From Clostridia bacterium (lineage in GTDB: Bacteria; Bacillota; Clostridia; Lachnospirales; Bianqueaceae): a stretch of DNA of 53,610 nucleotides. Numbering within the stretch: position 1 is the first letter of the stretch; each line of letters starts with the position of its first letter. The position numbers and the translations under genes were made by a program. The notes below the pieces were generated by a model, which was not told where the DNA came from, did no database searches, and saw only the letters and a list, made by a program, of their open reading frames with translations. The stretch lies in the NCBI GenBank assembly GCA_900764045.1, contig CAAFMN010000033.1, positions 1-53,610 of the forward strand, given 5' to 3'. Positions 22,957-30,318 of the stretch are shown here, one piece after another.

Positions 22957-25900
22957 ATGAGCGGAAGCATAGACGGAGCGCTGCTGGCGGCGCTGGGACT
23001 TACGCGAAGTCAGCTGGAACAGACGGATGAACTGCAGGTGGGATACCTAGCGGAAGAAGAACGCTTCGAGGTAGTTGTGCGGTATCATGGCGAGTTAGAA
23101 GAGGCGCTGCGGGAGCTGCCAGGAGCATCCGGCGAGGTTTTAACAGAGCGGTACGCGATTCTGATCCTGACGAAAGAGCAGATCTATCGGGCGGCGGCCC
23201 TGAGTCAGATAGAATATGTCGAGAAGCCCAAGGCACTTTTGGCCAGTGATATGGGAGCGCTTCGGGAGGCCTGCATTCCGACGGTGCAGCTTCCGGAGAC
23301 GTATGACCTGCATGGCAGGGGGACACTGATCGGAATACTGGATTCTGGTATCGATTATCTGCATCCGGCGTTTATTACAGAAAATGGAGAGAGTCGGATT
23401 GCGGCTCTATGGGATCAGACGCAGGAAGGACAACAATTTTTTACTAAAGAGGAGATTACCAACGCCATTCGGGCGTATCGGGAAGGCGGAAGAGAAGCGG
23501 CCTATGCGCTGGTGCCCAGCCGGGATGTGTTGGGGCACGGAACACAGGTGGCGGGCGCTGCGGCGGGAAACGGAAGAGGGGGAGAAGGAAGGGTTCGGGG
23601 AGTAGCGGATGAGGCCGAGCTGATCGTTGTCAAGCTGGCGGAGAACCGAGGATATGGGTTTACGAGGACGACTGCCGCGATGCGCGGATTGAAATACGCT
23701 GTAGAAACAGCACAGGAATTGGAACGGCCGATTGCCGTAAACCTCAGCATGGGCACCAATATGGGAGGCCATGATGGAGATTCTTTGTTTGAAACCTATA
23801 TAGATGATTGGAGCAGACGATGGATTAATTCGTTGGTCGTTGCCGCGGGCAATGAGGGGGCGGCTGGACGGCACGCGGCGGGAAGGATGAGGCAGGGGGA
23901 ACAGCGGGAGATCGAGGTACAGGTCGGAGAGAGAGGAAGCGTTCTCTTTCAGATCTGGAAGGCTTATGGAGATCAGTTTTATATCAACGTAGGGTCTCCC
24001 GGCGGAGAGAATACCGGGTTTATCCGAGAGGGAGAAGGCGGGTTCCTGACGGCGTTGGATGGAACATGGATATTGATCTATTATGGGAATCCGGATCCGT
24101 ATTCCGGGGCTTCCGCGATCTATATCAATCTATTTGCGCCGCGCCGCATCCAACCGGGCCTCTGGAGAATCTACCTGCAGGCCAGAACCATTCTTGACGG
24201 CCGGTATGATATCTGGATGACCGGAGAGGAGACGGGCGGACGCAATACGTATTTTCTTATACCGGAAGAGGAAACCACCATCACAATGCCGGTAACGGCA
24301 GAATCGGTGATCGGTGTAGCGGCGTACAATCATACGACCGGAGCCATCGCGCCGTTTTCCGGCAGAGGGTATTCCAGAGACGGCCGGATTGTACGTCCTT
24401 CTCTGGCGGCGCCCGGCGTGGGAGTTCTGACGGCGTTGTCTGGCGGCGGTTATGGGGCGGCGAGCGGAACCAGTATCGCGTCGCCGATTGCGGCAGGGGC
24501 CGCTGCGCTGATGCTGGAATGGGGCTATGTGCGGAAGAATGATCTCTTTTTATATGGAGAGAGGTTAAAAGCGTTTATGACAGCCGGAGCGGAACGGGAT
24601 TTAGGAATGCTGACATTTCCAAACCGTGATTGGGGATATGGCAGACTGTGTCTGTCCAAGGCTATGCGGGAATTAACGGAGCGGGAATTTTTGCTGCGCC
24701 GGGCTGAATCGGTGAATTGCCGCGACGCGGCACAGTCCGAGGAATATATAGAACTCGTCTTTCCGAAACAGTTGGATGGGGGACTGCCTTTTCCGGAATG
24801 GAATATAGAGTGCCTGCGGGAGATCAGCAACAATGATCTGCTGGCATATGTACGGGCGGCGGATATCGGAGAGGTTTATCCATGGGAATATCTGCCGATG
24901 CTCTATGGCTTGGCGGCGGGTATGACGGCGCTGGACGCGGCGGGGGTGACCGAAGCACAGGAGCTTCCGGGAATGGAGCTACGGGGGACGGGTGTGGTGA
25001 TCGGCGTGGTCGATACAGGGATCGATTACCTTCATCCCGCTTTCCGCACAGAAGACGGGAGAAGCAGGATCATAAGCCTATGGGATCAGTCGGAAAAGGA
25101 AGGGGAAGCTCCGGCTGGATATGTATACGGGAGGGAATATCTGCAGGCAGAGATCGATAGGGCTATCCAGGCACAGGAAGAGGGAGAAAATCCTTACGAG
25201 ATTGTGGCGCAAAAGGATGAAGAAGGCCACGGAACCTATGTTGCCGGAGTGGCAGCGGGGACGCAGGAGCTCCGGAAGGGATTTTCTGGGACGGCTCCGG
25301 AAGCGGAATTGATCGTTGTAAAGCTGAAGGAGGCCAAGGAGAGGCTTAGAAACTATTATGGCATCCCGGCAGGGCAGAGAGCCTATCAGCATACGGACAT
25401 TCAGCAGGGAATCTCCTATGTTATGGAGAAGGCCGGTAAGAGGCCGGTGGTGATCTTGCTCGCGCTCTCTGCCAGCCTGGGAGCGCATGATGGAAGTTCG
25501 GGCCTGGAAAACGCGTTGGAACAGTACCGCAGGCAATCGGGGACTGTGATCGTGTGTGCCGCAGGCAATCAGGGAGACAGTGCGACGCATGCCTCCGGTA
25601 CGATCTCGGCACAGGAAGAAGTGGAGTTTTTTGTGGATACAGGGGAGAATGTGCTGATTATGACTGTATGGATGCATGCGCCGGATCAGTTTTCACTGTC
25701 CATGGTTACTCCCAGGGGGCATGTGGTGGAGAGAATTCCGCGGGATATTCTGGGACCGCAGAGAATACGGGTTCCGGTAGAAAATACGGTGATAAATGTG
25801 GAGTATTCACGGGAACGCAGCTGGAATGGAGAACAGGCGGCGGTGATCCGTCTGGAACGTCCGTCAGAAGGCTTGTGGAGACTGTACTTGTATGGAGATA

Positions 25901-26385
25901 CGCTGCTCGATGGCACATACGATATATATATGCCGCTCAGACAGTGGCTCCGGCCGAATACCCGCTTTTTGAAAGCCGATCCGGCCGGCAGTGTTACGAT
26001 TCCGGGGACAGCGGCAAGTCCGGTGACGGTGGGAGGGTATAATCATCTGACATCCAGCCTGTATCCGGCATCCGGACGGGGACCTACACGGCTGGGAGGG
26101 ATCAAGCCGGACGTGGCGGCGCCGTCGGTCGGAATCTATGGACCAGTTTCGCCTGACGGATACCAGGCAAGGAGCGGAACCAGCAGCGGAGCAGCCATTG
26201 CGGCCGGAGGGTGTGCACAGATCCTGGAGTGGGCTATAACCTATGGGAATCAGCCGGGAATCAGTCCGGCAAATATCAAGGCGCTTTTATACCGAGGCGC
26301 TGTCAGGCGTCCGGAAATCAGCTATCCGAATAATCGTTGGGGCTATGGACAGCTGAATATTCTGCGCAGCCTGGAAAATGGCTGA
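22957..26385 (+). CDS. Double-domain S8 subtilisin-like protease (Csp-like)
   Basis: A 1142-residue protein without signal peptide that contains two complete subtilase units in tandem. Unit 1 has Asp129 (GILDSGID), His194 (GHGTQVAG), Asn299 (AAGNEG) and Ser506 (SGTSIASP). Unit 2 has Asp686 (GVVDTGID), His758 (GHGTYVAG), Asn871 (AAGNQG) and Ser1076 (SGTSSGAA). Each unit carries an inserted jelly-roll-like segment between Asn and Ser (for example LWRIYLQARTILDGRYDIW and LWRLYLYGDTLLDGTYDIY). Fusion and inserted domain recall the Csp proteases of clostridial spore germination (CspBA in C. difficile). Unlike CspA, both units keep the catalytic residues, though unit 2 lacks the Pro of GTSxAxP. Role in germination is inference. 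Confidence 0.9.
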   Translation: MSGSIDGALLAALGLTRSQLEQTDELQVGYLAEEERFEVVVRYHGELEEALRELPGASGEVLTERYAILILTKEQIYRAAALSQIEYVEKPKALLASDMGALREACIPTVQLPETYDLHGRGTLIGILDSGIDYLHPAFITENGESRIAALWDQTQEGQQFFTKEEITNAIRAYREGGREAAYALVPSRDVLGHGTQVAGAAAGNGRGGEGRVRGVADEAELIVVKLAENRGYGFTRTTAAMRGLKYAVETAQELERPIAVNLSMGTNMGGHDGDSLFETYIDDWSRRWINSLVVAAGNEGAAGRHAAGRMRQGEQREIEVQVGERGSVLFQIWKAYGDQFYINVGSPGGENTGFIREGEGGFLTALDGTWILIYYGNPDPYSGASAIYINLFAPRRIQPGLWRIYLQARTILDGRYDIWMTGEETGGRNTYFLIPEEETTITMPVTAESVIGVAAYNHTTGAIAPFSGRGYSRDGRIVRPSLAAPGVGVLTALSGGGYGAASGTSIASPIAAGAAALMLEWGYVRKNDLFLYGERLKAFMTAGAERDLGMLTFPNRDWGYGRLCLSKAMRELTEREFLLRRAESVNCRDAAQSEEYIELVFPKQLDGGLPFPEWNIECLREISNNDLLAYVRAADIGEVYPWEYLPMLYGLAAGMTALDAAGVTEAQELPGMELRGTGVVIGVVDTGIDYLHPAFRTEDGRSRIISLWDQSEKEGEAPAGYVYGREYLQAEIDRAIQAQEEGENPYEIVAQKDEEGHGTYVAGVAAGTQELRKGFSGTAPEAELIVVKLKEAKERLRNYYGIPAGQRAYQHTDIQQGISYVMEKAGKRPVVILLALSASLGAHDGSSGLENALEQYRRQSGTVIVCAAGNQGDSATHASGTISAQEEVEFFVDTGENVLIMTVWMHAPDQFSLSMVTPRGHVVERIPRDILGPQRIRVPVENTVINVEYSRERSWNGEQAAVIRLERPSEGLWRLYLYGDTLLDGTYDIYMPLRQWLRPNTRFLKADPAGSVTIPGTAASPVTVGGYNHLTSSLYPASGRGPTRLGGIKPDVAAPSVGIYGPVSPDGYQARSGTSSGAAIAAGGCAQILEWAITYGNQPGISPANIKALLYRGAVRRPEISYPNNRWGYGQLNILRSLENG

Positions 26386-26409
26386 GGCAAAAATGGAGGG
26401 AAAAGGTAA

Positions 26410-26985
26410 ATGGGAGTATATGTAAGGTATTTGCATGCGTATCCGTCACTTGGCAGTGTAGAGGTGTTGGATGGGAATATTCCTGTGGTACGCAGATTGG
26501 AATATGGACAGGTGACACCATATTTTTTCGCGGAAGCGCCGGAAAGGTTTCGATTGGAGACGGAAGACGGCAGTAGGAGCTGGGGCAAAGAAATGCCGGA
26601 AAACGGAGGAGCGATTACTTGGGTGCTGACAGAAAAGGAAGGGAGTCCCTGGATGCTTCCGATACAGGATATGGAGAGAAATGCTGAAGAGGGAGAGGCG
26701 GCTCTGAGGTTGATGAATCTGGCTATGCCGGTATTGGACCTCTATATGGGGAGGTTTCCAGAGGAAATGGAGGTGTTCCTGGAACAGGTAGAAGAAGGAG
26801 AAGCCAGCGAATACAGAGGAGCGGAACCGGGGCGGTATTTCGCAGATCTATGTATGGGAGCGGAGCGGAATATTCTGGCGCGAATCCCGAAGCTACACCT
26901 GGCAGGGGAGGTATGGTACAGCCTGTATGTGATCGGAAACGCTGAACAGTGGAATGTGCGGCTGGTGATGGATGGCACAATATAA
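26410..26985 (+). CDS. DUF4397-like protein beside the double subtilase
   Basis: A 191-residue protein with no signal peptide. The opening VYVRYLHAYPSLGSVEVLDG, then a LEYGQVTPYF segment, resembles the DUF4397 beta-sandwich domain (xVRfxHAxpdxpxVDVYvnG...l.YGxxsxY). The C-terminal half is acidic and helical and ends in a short beta-rich segment. It starts 25 bases after the double subtilase behind GGAGGGAAAAGG, so the two are probably co-transcribed and may work together. Function is unknown; the domain call is a resemblance rather than a firm match. Confidence 0.65.
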   Translation: MGVYVRYLHAYPSLGSVEVLDGNIPVVRRLEYGQVTPYFFAEAPERFRLETEDGSRSWGKEMPENGGAITWVLTEKEGSPWMLPIQDMERNAEEGEAALRLMNLAMPVLDLYMGRFPEEMEVFLEQVEEGEASEYRGAEPGRYFADLCMGAERNILARIPKLHLAGEVWYSLYVIGNAEQWNVRLVMDGTI

Positions 26986-26994
26986 AAATAGTTC

Positions 26995-27023
26995 TTGTCA
27001 AAAATGGAAATATGTGGTAATAT
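26995..27023 (+). promoter_or_regulatory. Promoter for the pseudokinase gene
   Basis: TTGTCA and TAATAT with a 17-base spacer, about 38 bases before the start codon. Confidence 0.65.
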
Positions 27024-27060
27024 CATAAACGATTTCCAATAATATACAGTGGAGGACCTT

Positions 27061-27690
27061 ATGAAGAAAAGTTGGGAACAGATGAGTGGTTGGATAGAGG
27101 AGCTGCATGCACCGCTGGGAAATCTCATGGGACAGTTGGAGCTTCGACAGGAGGAGATGGAGCCGGAATGTTATGGTTTGCTGTGGAGGGATTGTCAGAA
27201 TCTGCGCAGTTATATGGAGCATTTGCTGCGGCTGATACAGGTCTATGCGGGAGATGTGCCGCCCTGTTGGGGCCGCAGTCCGTTAAGGAACTGCGTGGAA
27301 GAAGCCACACGCAGCGTCGAAAAGGAAGCGCAGGAACAGGGAATTTTGCTCAGGGTCGAATATGATAGGGGAGACCGCAATATTTGGAGCGATGCCAAAC
27401 TGCTGCGGGAGATTCTGGAGCAGCTGATACGGTACACACTCACCCGAAGCGCTTCGGGTGAGTGTGTTACGGCGGGGTGTACGGCTTACAGGGACACGGT
27501 TGCTCTCTGGGTAGAGAGCCCTTCGGAACACATCATAGAAGCACGGGCGGCGATGGAATGCCGGGGAGAATCTACGCTTCGGCTGGAAGTCTGCCGGGGA
27601 TTGGCGGCGCAGCTGGGGGCTGTGTTCTTTTGCGGCAATGGAGAACACGGAGGAGTGCGCCGCGGAATCAGACTGCCGGTGGCTTCTTAA
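27061..27690 (+). CDS. Histidine-kinase-like protein lacking the phosphorylatable His (pseudokinase)
   Basis: A 209-residue soluble protein. The N-terminal helical hairpin (WIEELHAPLGNLMGQLELRQ, then LRSYMEHLLRLIQVY) has the shape of a HisKA dimerisation domain, but the position of the phospho-accepting His in SHELRTPL is Glu here; the nearby His is displaced by about three residues. The C-terminal part (IWSDAKLLREILEQLIRYTL to the GVRRGIRLPV end) resembles a HATPase domain, with the N-box Asn replaced and the glycine-rich loops degraded. No sensor or membrane domain and no response regulator are nearby. The ATG at 27061 follows GGAGG. A 34-bp perfect palindrome lies within codons ~125-136. 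Confidence 0.55.
   Translation: MKKSWEQMSGWIEELHAPLGNLMGQLELRQEEMEPECYGLLWRDCQNLRSYMEHLLRLIQVYAGDVPPCWGRSPLRNCVEEATRSVEKEAQEQGILLRVEYDRGDRNIWSDAKLLREILEQLIRYTLTRSASGECVTAGCTAYRDTVALWVESPSEHIIEARAAMECRGESTLRLEVCRGLAAQLGAVFFCGNGEHGGVRRGIRLPVAS
27434..27467. repeat. 34-bp perfect palindrome inside the pseudokinase gene
   Basis: Two uninterrupted 17-base arms, ACACACTCACCCGAAGC and its exact complement, meet with no spacer at 27450/27451. It lies inside the coding sequence and is read through in frame (around LTRSASGECV). There is no T-run after it, so it is not a standard terminator. It could be a protein binding site, a tiny inserted repeat or a recombination scar. Confidence 0.95.
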
Positions 27691-27718
27691 ATTTTTTTGA
27701 GATATTTTAAAAAAGTGA

Positions 27719-27747
27719 TTGACAAAAAAATGGATCTATAGTATAAT
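27719..27747 (+). promoter_or_regulatory. Promoter for the tRNA cluster
   Basis: Perfect TTGACA and TATAAT with a 17-base spacer, 57 bases upstream of the first tRNA. Confidence 0.85.
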
Positions 27748-27803
27748 TATCTACGCTGCAGATGAGCGCGGCGCGCTATAGTGGGTGCAGCACAGGACTT
27801 CGA

Positions 27804-27878
27804 CGGGGTATAGCTCAGTTTGGCTAGAGCGCTTGATTTGGGATCAAGAGGCCGCAGGTTCAAGTCCTGTTACCCCGA
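27804..27878 (+). tRNA. tRNA-Pro (anticodon UGG)
   Basis: The acceptor stem CGGGGTA pairs with TACCCCG, the anticodon loop TTTGGGA contains TGG, and the T arm reads CAGGTTCAAGTCCTG. The discriminator is A and CCA is not encoded. First gene of a six-tRNA cluster. Confidence 0.95.
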
Positions 27879-27883
27879 CATTT

Positions 27884-27954
27884 GCGGGTGTAGTTCAATG
27901 GTAGAACACCAGCCTTCCAAGCTGGATACGTGGGTTCGATTCCCATCACCCGCT
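27884..27954 (+). tRNA. tRNA-Gly (anticodon UCC)
   Basis: The acceptor GCGGGTG pairs with CACCCGC, the anticodon loop CTTCCAA contains TCC, and the T arm is TGGGTTCGATTCCCA. It lies five bases after tRNA-Pro. Confidence 0.95.
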
Positions 27955-27958
27955 CTCT

Positions 27959-28032
27959 GTGCCTATAGCTCAGTCGGATAGAGCAGCGGCCTTCTAAGCC
28001 GCGTGTCCGGGGTTCGAATCCCTGTAGGCACG
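27959..28032 (+). tRNA. tRNA-Arg (anticodon UCU)
   Basis: The acceptor GTGCCTA pairs with TAGGCAC, and the anticodon loop CTTCTAA contains TCT. The discriminator is G. Confidence 0.95.
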
Positions 28033-28068
28033 TTGGTTCGCGGTTGCGGCGGACTTTTTTGTTTTTAT

Positions 28069-28143
28069 GGTGGGTGTAGTTCAGTTGGTTAGAGCGCCAG
28101 ATTGTGGCTCTGGAGGTCGTGGGTTCGAGTCCCACTACCCACC
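28069..28143 (+). tRNA. tRNA-His (anticodon GUG)
   Basis: The extra 5' G (position -1) faces C73, the hallmark of tRNA-His; the acceptor GTGGGTG pairs with TACCCAC (one G-T), and the loop ATTGTGGC contains GTG. Confidence 0.95.
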
Positions 28144-28194
28144 CTCCGCCGAAGCGGCGGATTCAGTACTAAGGAACGGCGTCGAACGTCCTCT

Positions 28195-28266
28195 TGGGTA
28201 GTCGCCAAGTGGTAAGGCACAGGATTTTGATTCCTGCACTCGAAGGTTCGAGTCCTTCCTACCCAG
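28195..28266 (+). tRNA. tRNA-Gln (anticodon UUG)
   Basis: The acceptor TGGGTAG pairs with CTACCCA, and the anticodon loop contains TTG. The 5' U and G discriminator are usual for bacterial tRNA-Gln. Confidence 0.95.
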
Positions 28267-28270
28267 CCAC

Positions 28271-28343
28271 GGGTCATTAGCTCAGTTGGCAGAGCACCTG
28301 ACTCTTAATCAGGGTGTCCAGGGTTCGAGCCCCTGATGACCCA
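28271..28343 (+). tRNA. tRNA-Lys (anticodon CUU), copy 1
   Basis: The acceptor GGGTCAT pairs with ATGACCC, the anticodon loop CTCTTAA contains CTT, and the T arm is CAGGGTTCGAGCCCCTG. It is identical over all 73 bases to the copy at 28513. Last gene of the main cluster, followed by a terminator. Confidence 0.95.
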
Positions 28344-28353
28344 TTTCCGGAAA

Positions 28354-28386
28354 AGGGCAATCTTTGTGAAAAAGATTGCCCTTTTT
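28354..28386 (+). terminator. Intrinsic terminator after the tRNA cluster
   Basis: GGGCAATCTTT pairs with AAAGATTGCCC around GTGAA and is followed by TTTTTC. Confidence 0.92.
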
Positions 28387-28472
28387 CTATGTCCGGAAAC
28401 CAGACTCAAAAGATGCATAAAATACATCGGGGCGTAAAACAAAAATTAGTGCAGAATTTGTCTAAAAAGCAC

Positions 28473-28501
28473 TTGATTTTTTTGCGATAATAGGATATAA
28501 T
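28473..28501 (+). promoter_or_regulatory. Promoter for the second tRNA-Lys
   Basis: TTGATT and TATAAT with a 17-base spacer, 11 bases before the tRNA. Confidence 0.8.
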
Positions 28502-28512
28502 CTTATCCGTTC

Positions 28513-28585
28513 GGGTCATTAGCTCAGTTGGCAGAGCACCTGACTCTTAATCAGGGTGTCCAGGGTTCGAGCCCCTGATGACCCA
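28513..28585 (+). tRNA. tRNA-Lys (anticodon CUU), copy 2
   Basis: Base-for-base identical to the tRNA-Lys at 28271 but with separate promoter and flanks, so it is a recent duplicate kept as an independent unit. The next T-rich stretch (CTTTTTTG near 28612) may end transcription. Confidence 0.95.
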
Positions 28586-28650
28586 TATAGGCACAGTATA
28601 CAAACTGTGTCTTTTTTGTTTGGCGAAAACGGAGAAAACTTGGAGCTTGG

Positions 28651-28679
28651 TTGCTATTTTCGAAACATTCTGCTATAAT
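28651..28679 (+). promoter_or_regulatory. Promoter for the 50-residue membrane protein
   Basis: TTGCTA and TATAAT with a 17-base spacer, 44 bases before the start codon of the small gene. Confidence 0.75.
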
Positions 28680-28723
28680 GAAAATAAATAAAGAGTAACA
28701 AATGAGAAGAGCGGAGGATGGCG

Positions 28724-28876
28724 ATGAAAGAGAAGATGCGAAAGTTTTTTCTGGATCTGCTGATATGCGCGATATTTTTGGCGGCGGCGCTGCTGTTGAC
28801 GTATGGAGGTTATACGCTTTTGTTCGGCATGTGGGGAGAACAGCTTCAGGAATGGATCCGCGGATTGACAATGTAG
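28724..28876 (+). CDS. 50-residue single-pass membrane protein, unknown
   Basis: A small gene with its own promoter, a GGAGG site 6 bases before the ATG, and an intrinsic terminator just downstream. The product begins MKEKMRKFFLDLL, has one hydrophobic helix of about 20 residues (ICAIFLAAALLLTYGGYTLL) and ends in a short amphipathic tail GEQLQEWIRGLTM. Positive N-terminus and negative/amphipathic C-terminus suggest N-in topology. I recognise no family. The complete transcription unit argues that it is real; a longer overlapping ORF in another frame has no ribosome binding site. Confidence 0.75.
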   Translation: MKEKMRKFFLDLLICAIFLAAALLLTYGGYTLLFGMWGEQLQEWIRGLTM

Positions 28877-28888
28877 AGTGGACAAAGA

Positions 28889-28910
28889 GGCCGAAAGGCC
28901 TTTTTTTAAT
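28889..28910 (+). terminator. Intrinsic terminator after the small membrane protein
   Basis: AGGCC pairs with GGCCT around GAAA (extended by AG/CT) and is followed by seven T residues. Confidence 0.88.
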
Positions 28911-28961
28911 GTATAATTGACCGGCAGCCGTCCATACTGTTTCAGAGAAGGGAGAAAACGT

Positions 28962-29279
28962 ATGGAGAAAAGAATCGGGATTTTGCGGCATCCGGGAGAT
29001 GGGGTGTATGTCTGCTGCATGTGTGAGTTCTGGACAAGATTGGGCTGGGAAGTCGTGTGCTGCCCTAAGCGGCAGAGGGAGAGAAGGGATGCGTTGATGT
29101 GGTGCGGTTCAGGGACGGACTGCGATGTGCGGCTCCGTTTTTCCGGCGGCCGCATCTGGTGGAGAGATCTGCGCGGACTTCAAGCACTGTCAGGGAAAAG
29201 CTGGAGGAAACTGATAAAAGCCGCGTGGCACAGCGGCCTTTTGTATATTTCTTATATACGCTATAAAGGACTTGCGTAA
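28962..29279 (+). CDS. Unknown small Cys/Trp/Arg-rich protein
   Basis: A possible 105-residue protein starting at the ATG at 28962 behind GAAGGGAGAAAA. It begins MEKRIGILRHPGDGVYVCCM and is rich in Cys, Trp and Arg (several Cys within the first 60 residues), with a basic C-terminal half. I do not recognise it. Two facts reduce confidence: a hairpin with CCGC/GCGG arms and a T-run lies within its last 25 codons, and the promoter of the next gene starts inside its final codons. The true coding region may be shorter or the ORF may be chance. Confidence 0.4.
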   Translation: MEKRIGILRHPGDGVYVCCMCEFWTRLGWEVVCCPKRQRERRDALMWCGSGTDCDVRLRFSGGRIWWRDLRGLQALSGKSWRKLIKAAWHSGLLYISYIRYKGLA

Positions 29280-29300
29280 ACGCGTTATTACTGATAAAAT
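29272..29300 (+). promoter_or_regulatory. Promoter for the BNR-repeat gene
   Basis: TTGCGT and TAAAAT with a 17-base spacer, 32 bases before the start codon at 29332. It excludes the in-frame TTG at 29272 as a start. Confidence 0.7.
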
Positions 29301-29331
29301 AAAAAGAAAAATACAGGGGGAGCTGGGCAAG

Positions 29332-30318
29332 ATGGAATATTGGGTAGTGGATCACAAGCATATTTTTAAACCGGAAGAATTGTATCTGGAGAGCCATGCG
29401 TCAACCATTGAACGCCTGAGTGACGGAACGCTGGTGGCAGCCTGGTTCGGCGGATCCAAAGAAGGAAAAGATGATGTAGGGATCTGGTATTCCAGATATA
29501 GGGACGGAAAGTGGGAGCCGCAGAGAAAGGCGGCGGGTACAGGGGAGGCGCCCTGTTGGAATCCGGTCCTGTTTGACGCGGGTGACCGTCTGGTGCTCTA
29601 TTATAAGACAGGAAAGCCGATTCCGGTATGGCAGACATACTACAAGGAGTCCTTTGATCAGGGAGAAACCTGGAGCGCGGGCAAGGAGCTGGTGGAGGGC
29701 GACTTCGGCGGCCGAGGCCCGGTGAAAAACAAGTGCATCCGCTTGAGAGACGGAGCGATTCTGGCTCCGGCTTCGATCGAGACGGAGACGGAGTGGAACT
29801 GCTTTACGGACCGTTCTGAGGACAACGGGAGAACCTGGACACGTAGCGAATATGTGCCGATTGACCGTTCCAAGCTGGAATATAAAGGGATCATCCAGCC
29901 GACATTGTGGCAGGACGATGAGAAAATTGTGCATATGTATACCCGCAGTACGGAAGGATATATCTATCACAGCCAGTCGGAAGACGGCGGGAGAAGCTGG
30001 TCGGAGGCGCTGCCGACAGAACTTCCGAACAACAACAGCGGAATCGATTTGACGAGGCTGGAGGATGGAAGACTGGTGCTGGTCTATAATCCGATCAGCG
30101 GCAACTGGGGACGGAGATCTCCGGTCGTATTTTCAATCTCTGAGGATAACGGTAAGACCTGGGGAAAGGAATACCATCTGGATCATGTTCCGTGCGAGAA
30201 GAAGGAACGCTGGGCCAACTTCTCTTATCCGGCGGTCATCGCAAGAGGAAAAGACGTCTATATTACGTATACCTGGAAGCGGGAAACGATCGCGTTCTGG
30301 CACATTCAGCTGGCATGA
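29332..30318 (+). CDS. Sialidase-like BNR/Asp-box protein, cytosolic
   Basis: A 328-residue six-bladed beta-propeller protein of the BNR_2 / exo-alpha-sialidase-like family. Four Asp boxes (S-x-D-x-G-x-T/S-W) are visible: SFDQGETWS, SEDNGRTWT, SEDGGRSWS and SEDNGKTWG. An N-terminal HASTIERLSDGTLVAAWFGG segment is typical of this subfamily. There is no signal peptide, so it is unlikely to be a secreted sialidase. Cytosolic members often act on other sugars or remain uncharacterised. The start at 29332 lies after GGGGGAG. The stop overlaps the metallophosphoesterase start (ATGA). Confidence 0.85.
   Translation: MEYWVVDHKHIFKPEELYLESHASTIERLSDGTLVAAWFGGSKEGKDDVGIWYSRYRDGKWEPQRKAAGTGEAPCWNPVLFDAGDRLVLYYKTGKPIPVWQTYYKESFDQGETWSAGKELVEGDFGGRGPVKNKCIRLRDGAILAPASIETETEWNCFTDRSEDNGRTWTRSEYVPIDRSKLEYKGIIQPTLWQDDEKIVHMYTRSTEGYIYHSQSEDGGRSWSEALPTELPNNNSGIDLTRLEDGRLVLVYNPISGNWGRRSPVVFSISEDNGKTWGKEYHLDHVPCEKKERWANFSYPAVIARGKDVYITYTWKRETIAFWHIQLA

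Noticed and set aside
27434..27467. Palindrome as an intrinsic terminator
   Set aside because: There is no T-run on either side, and the reading frame continues for more than 70 codons past it.
28702..28920. 72-codon frame overlapping the small membrane protein gene
   Set aside because: It runs through the terminator and has no ribosome binding site, whereas the 50-codon frame has a full set of signals.
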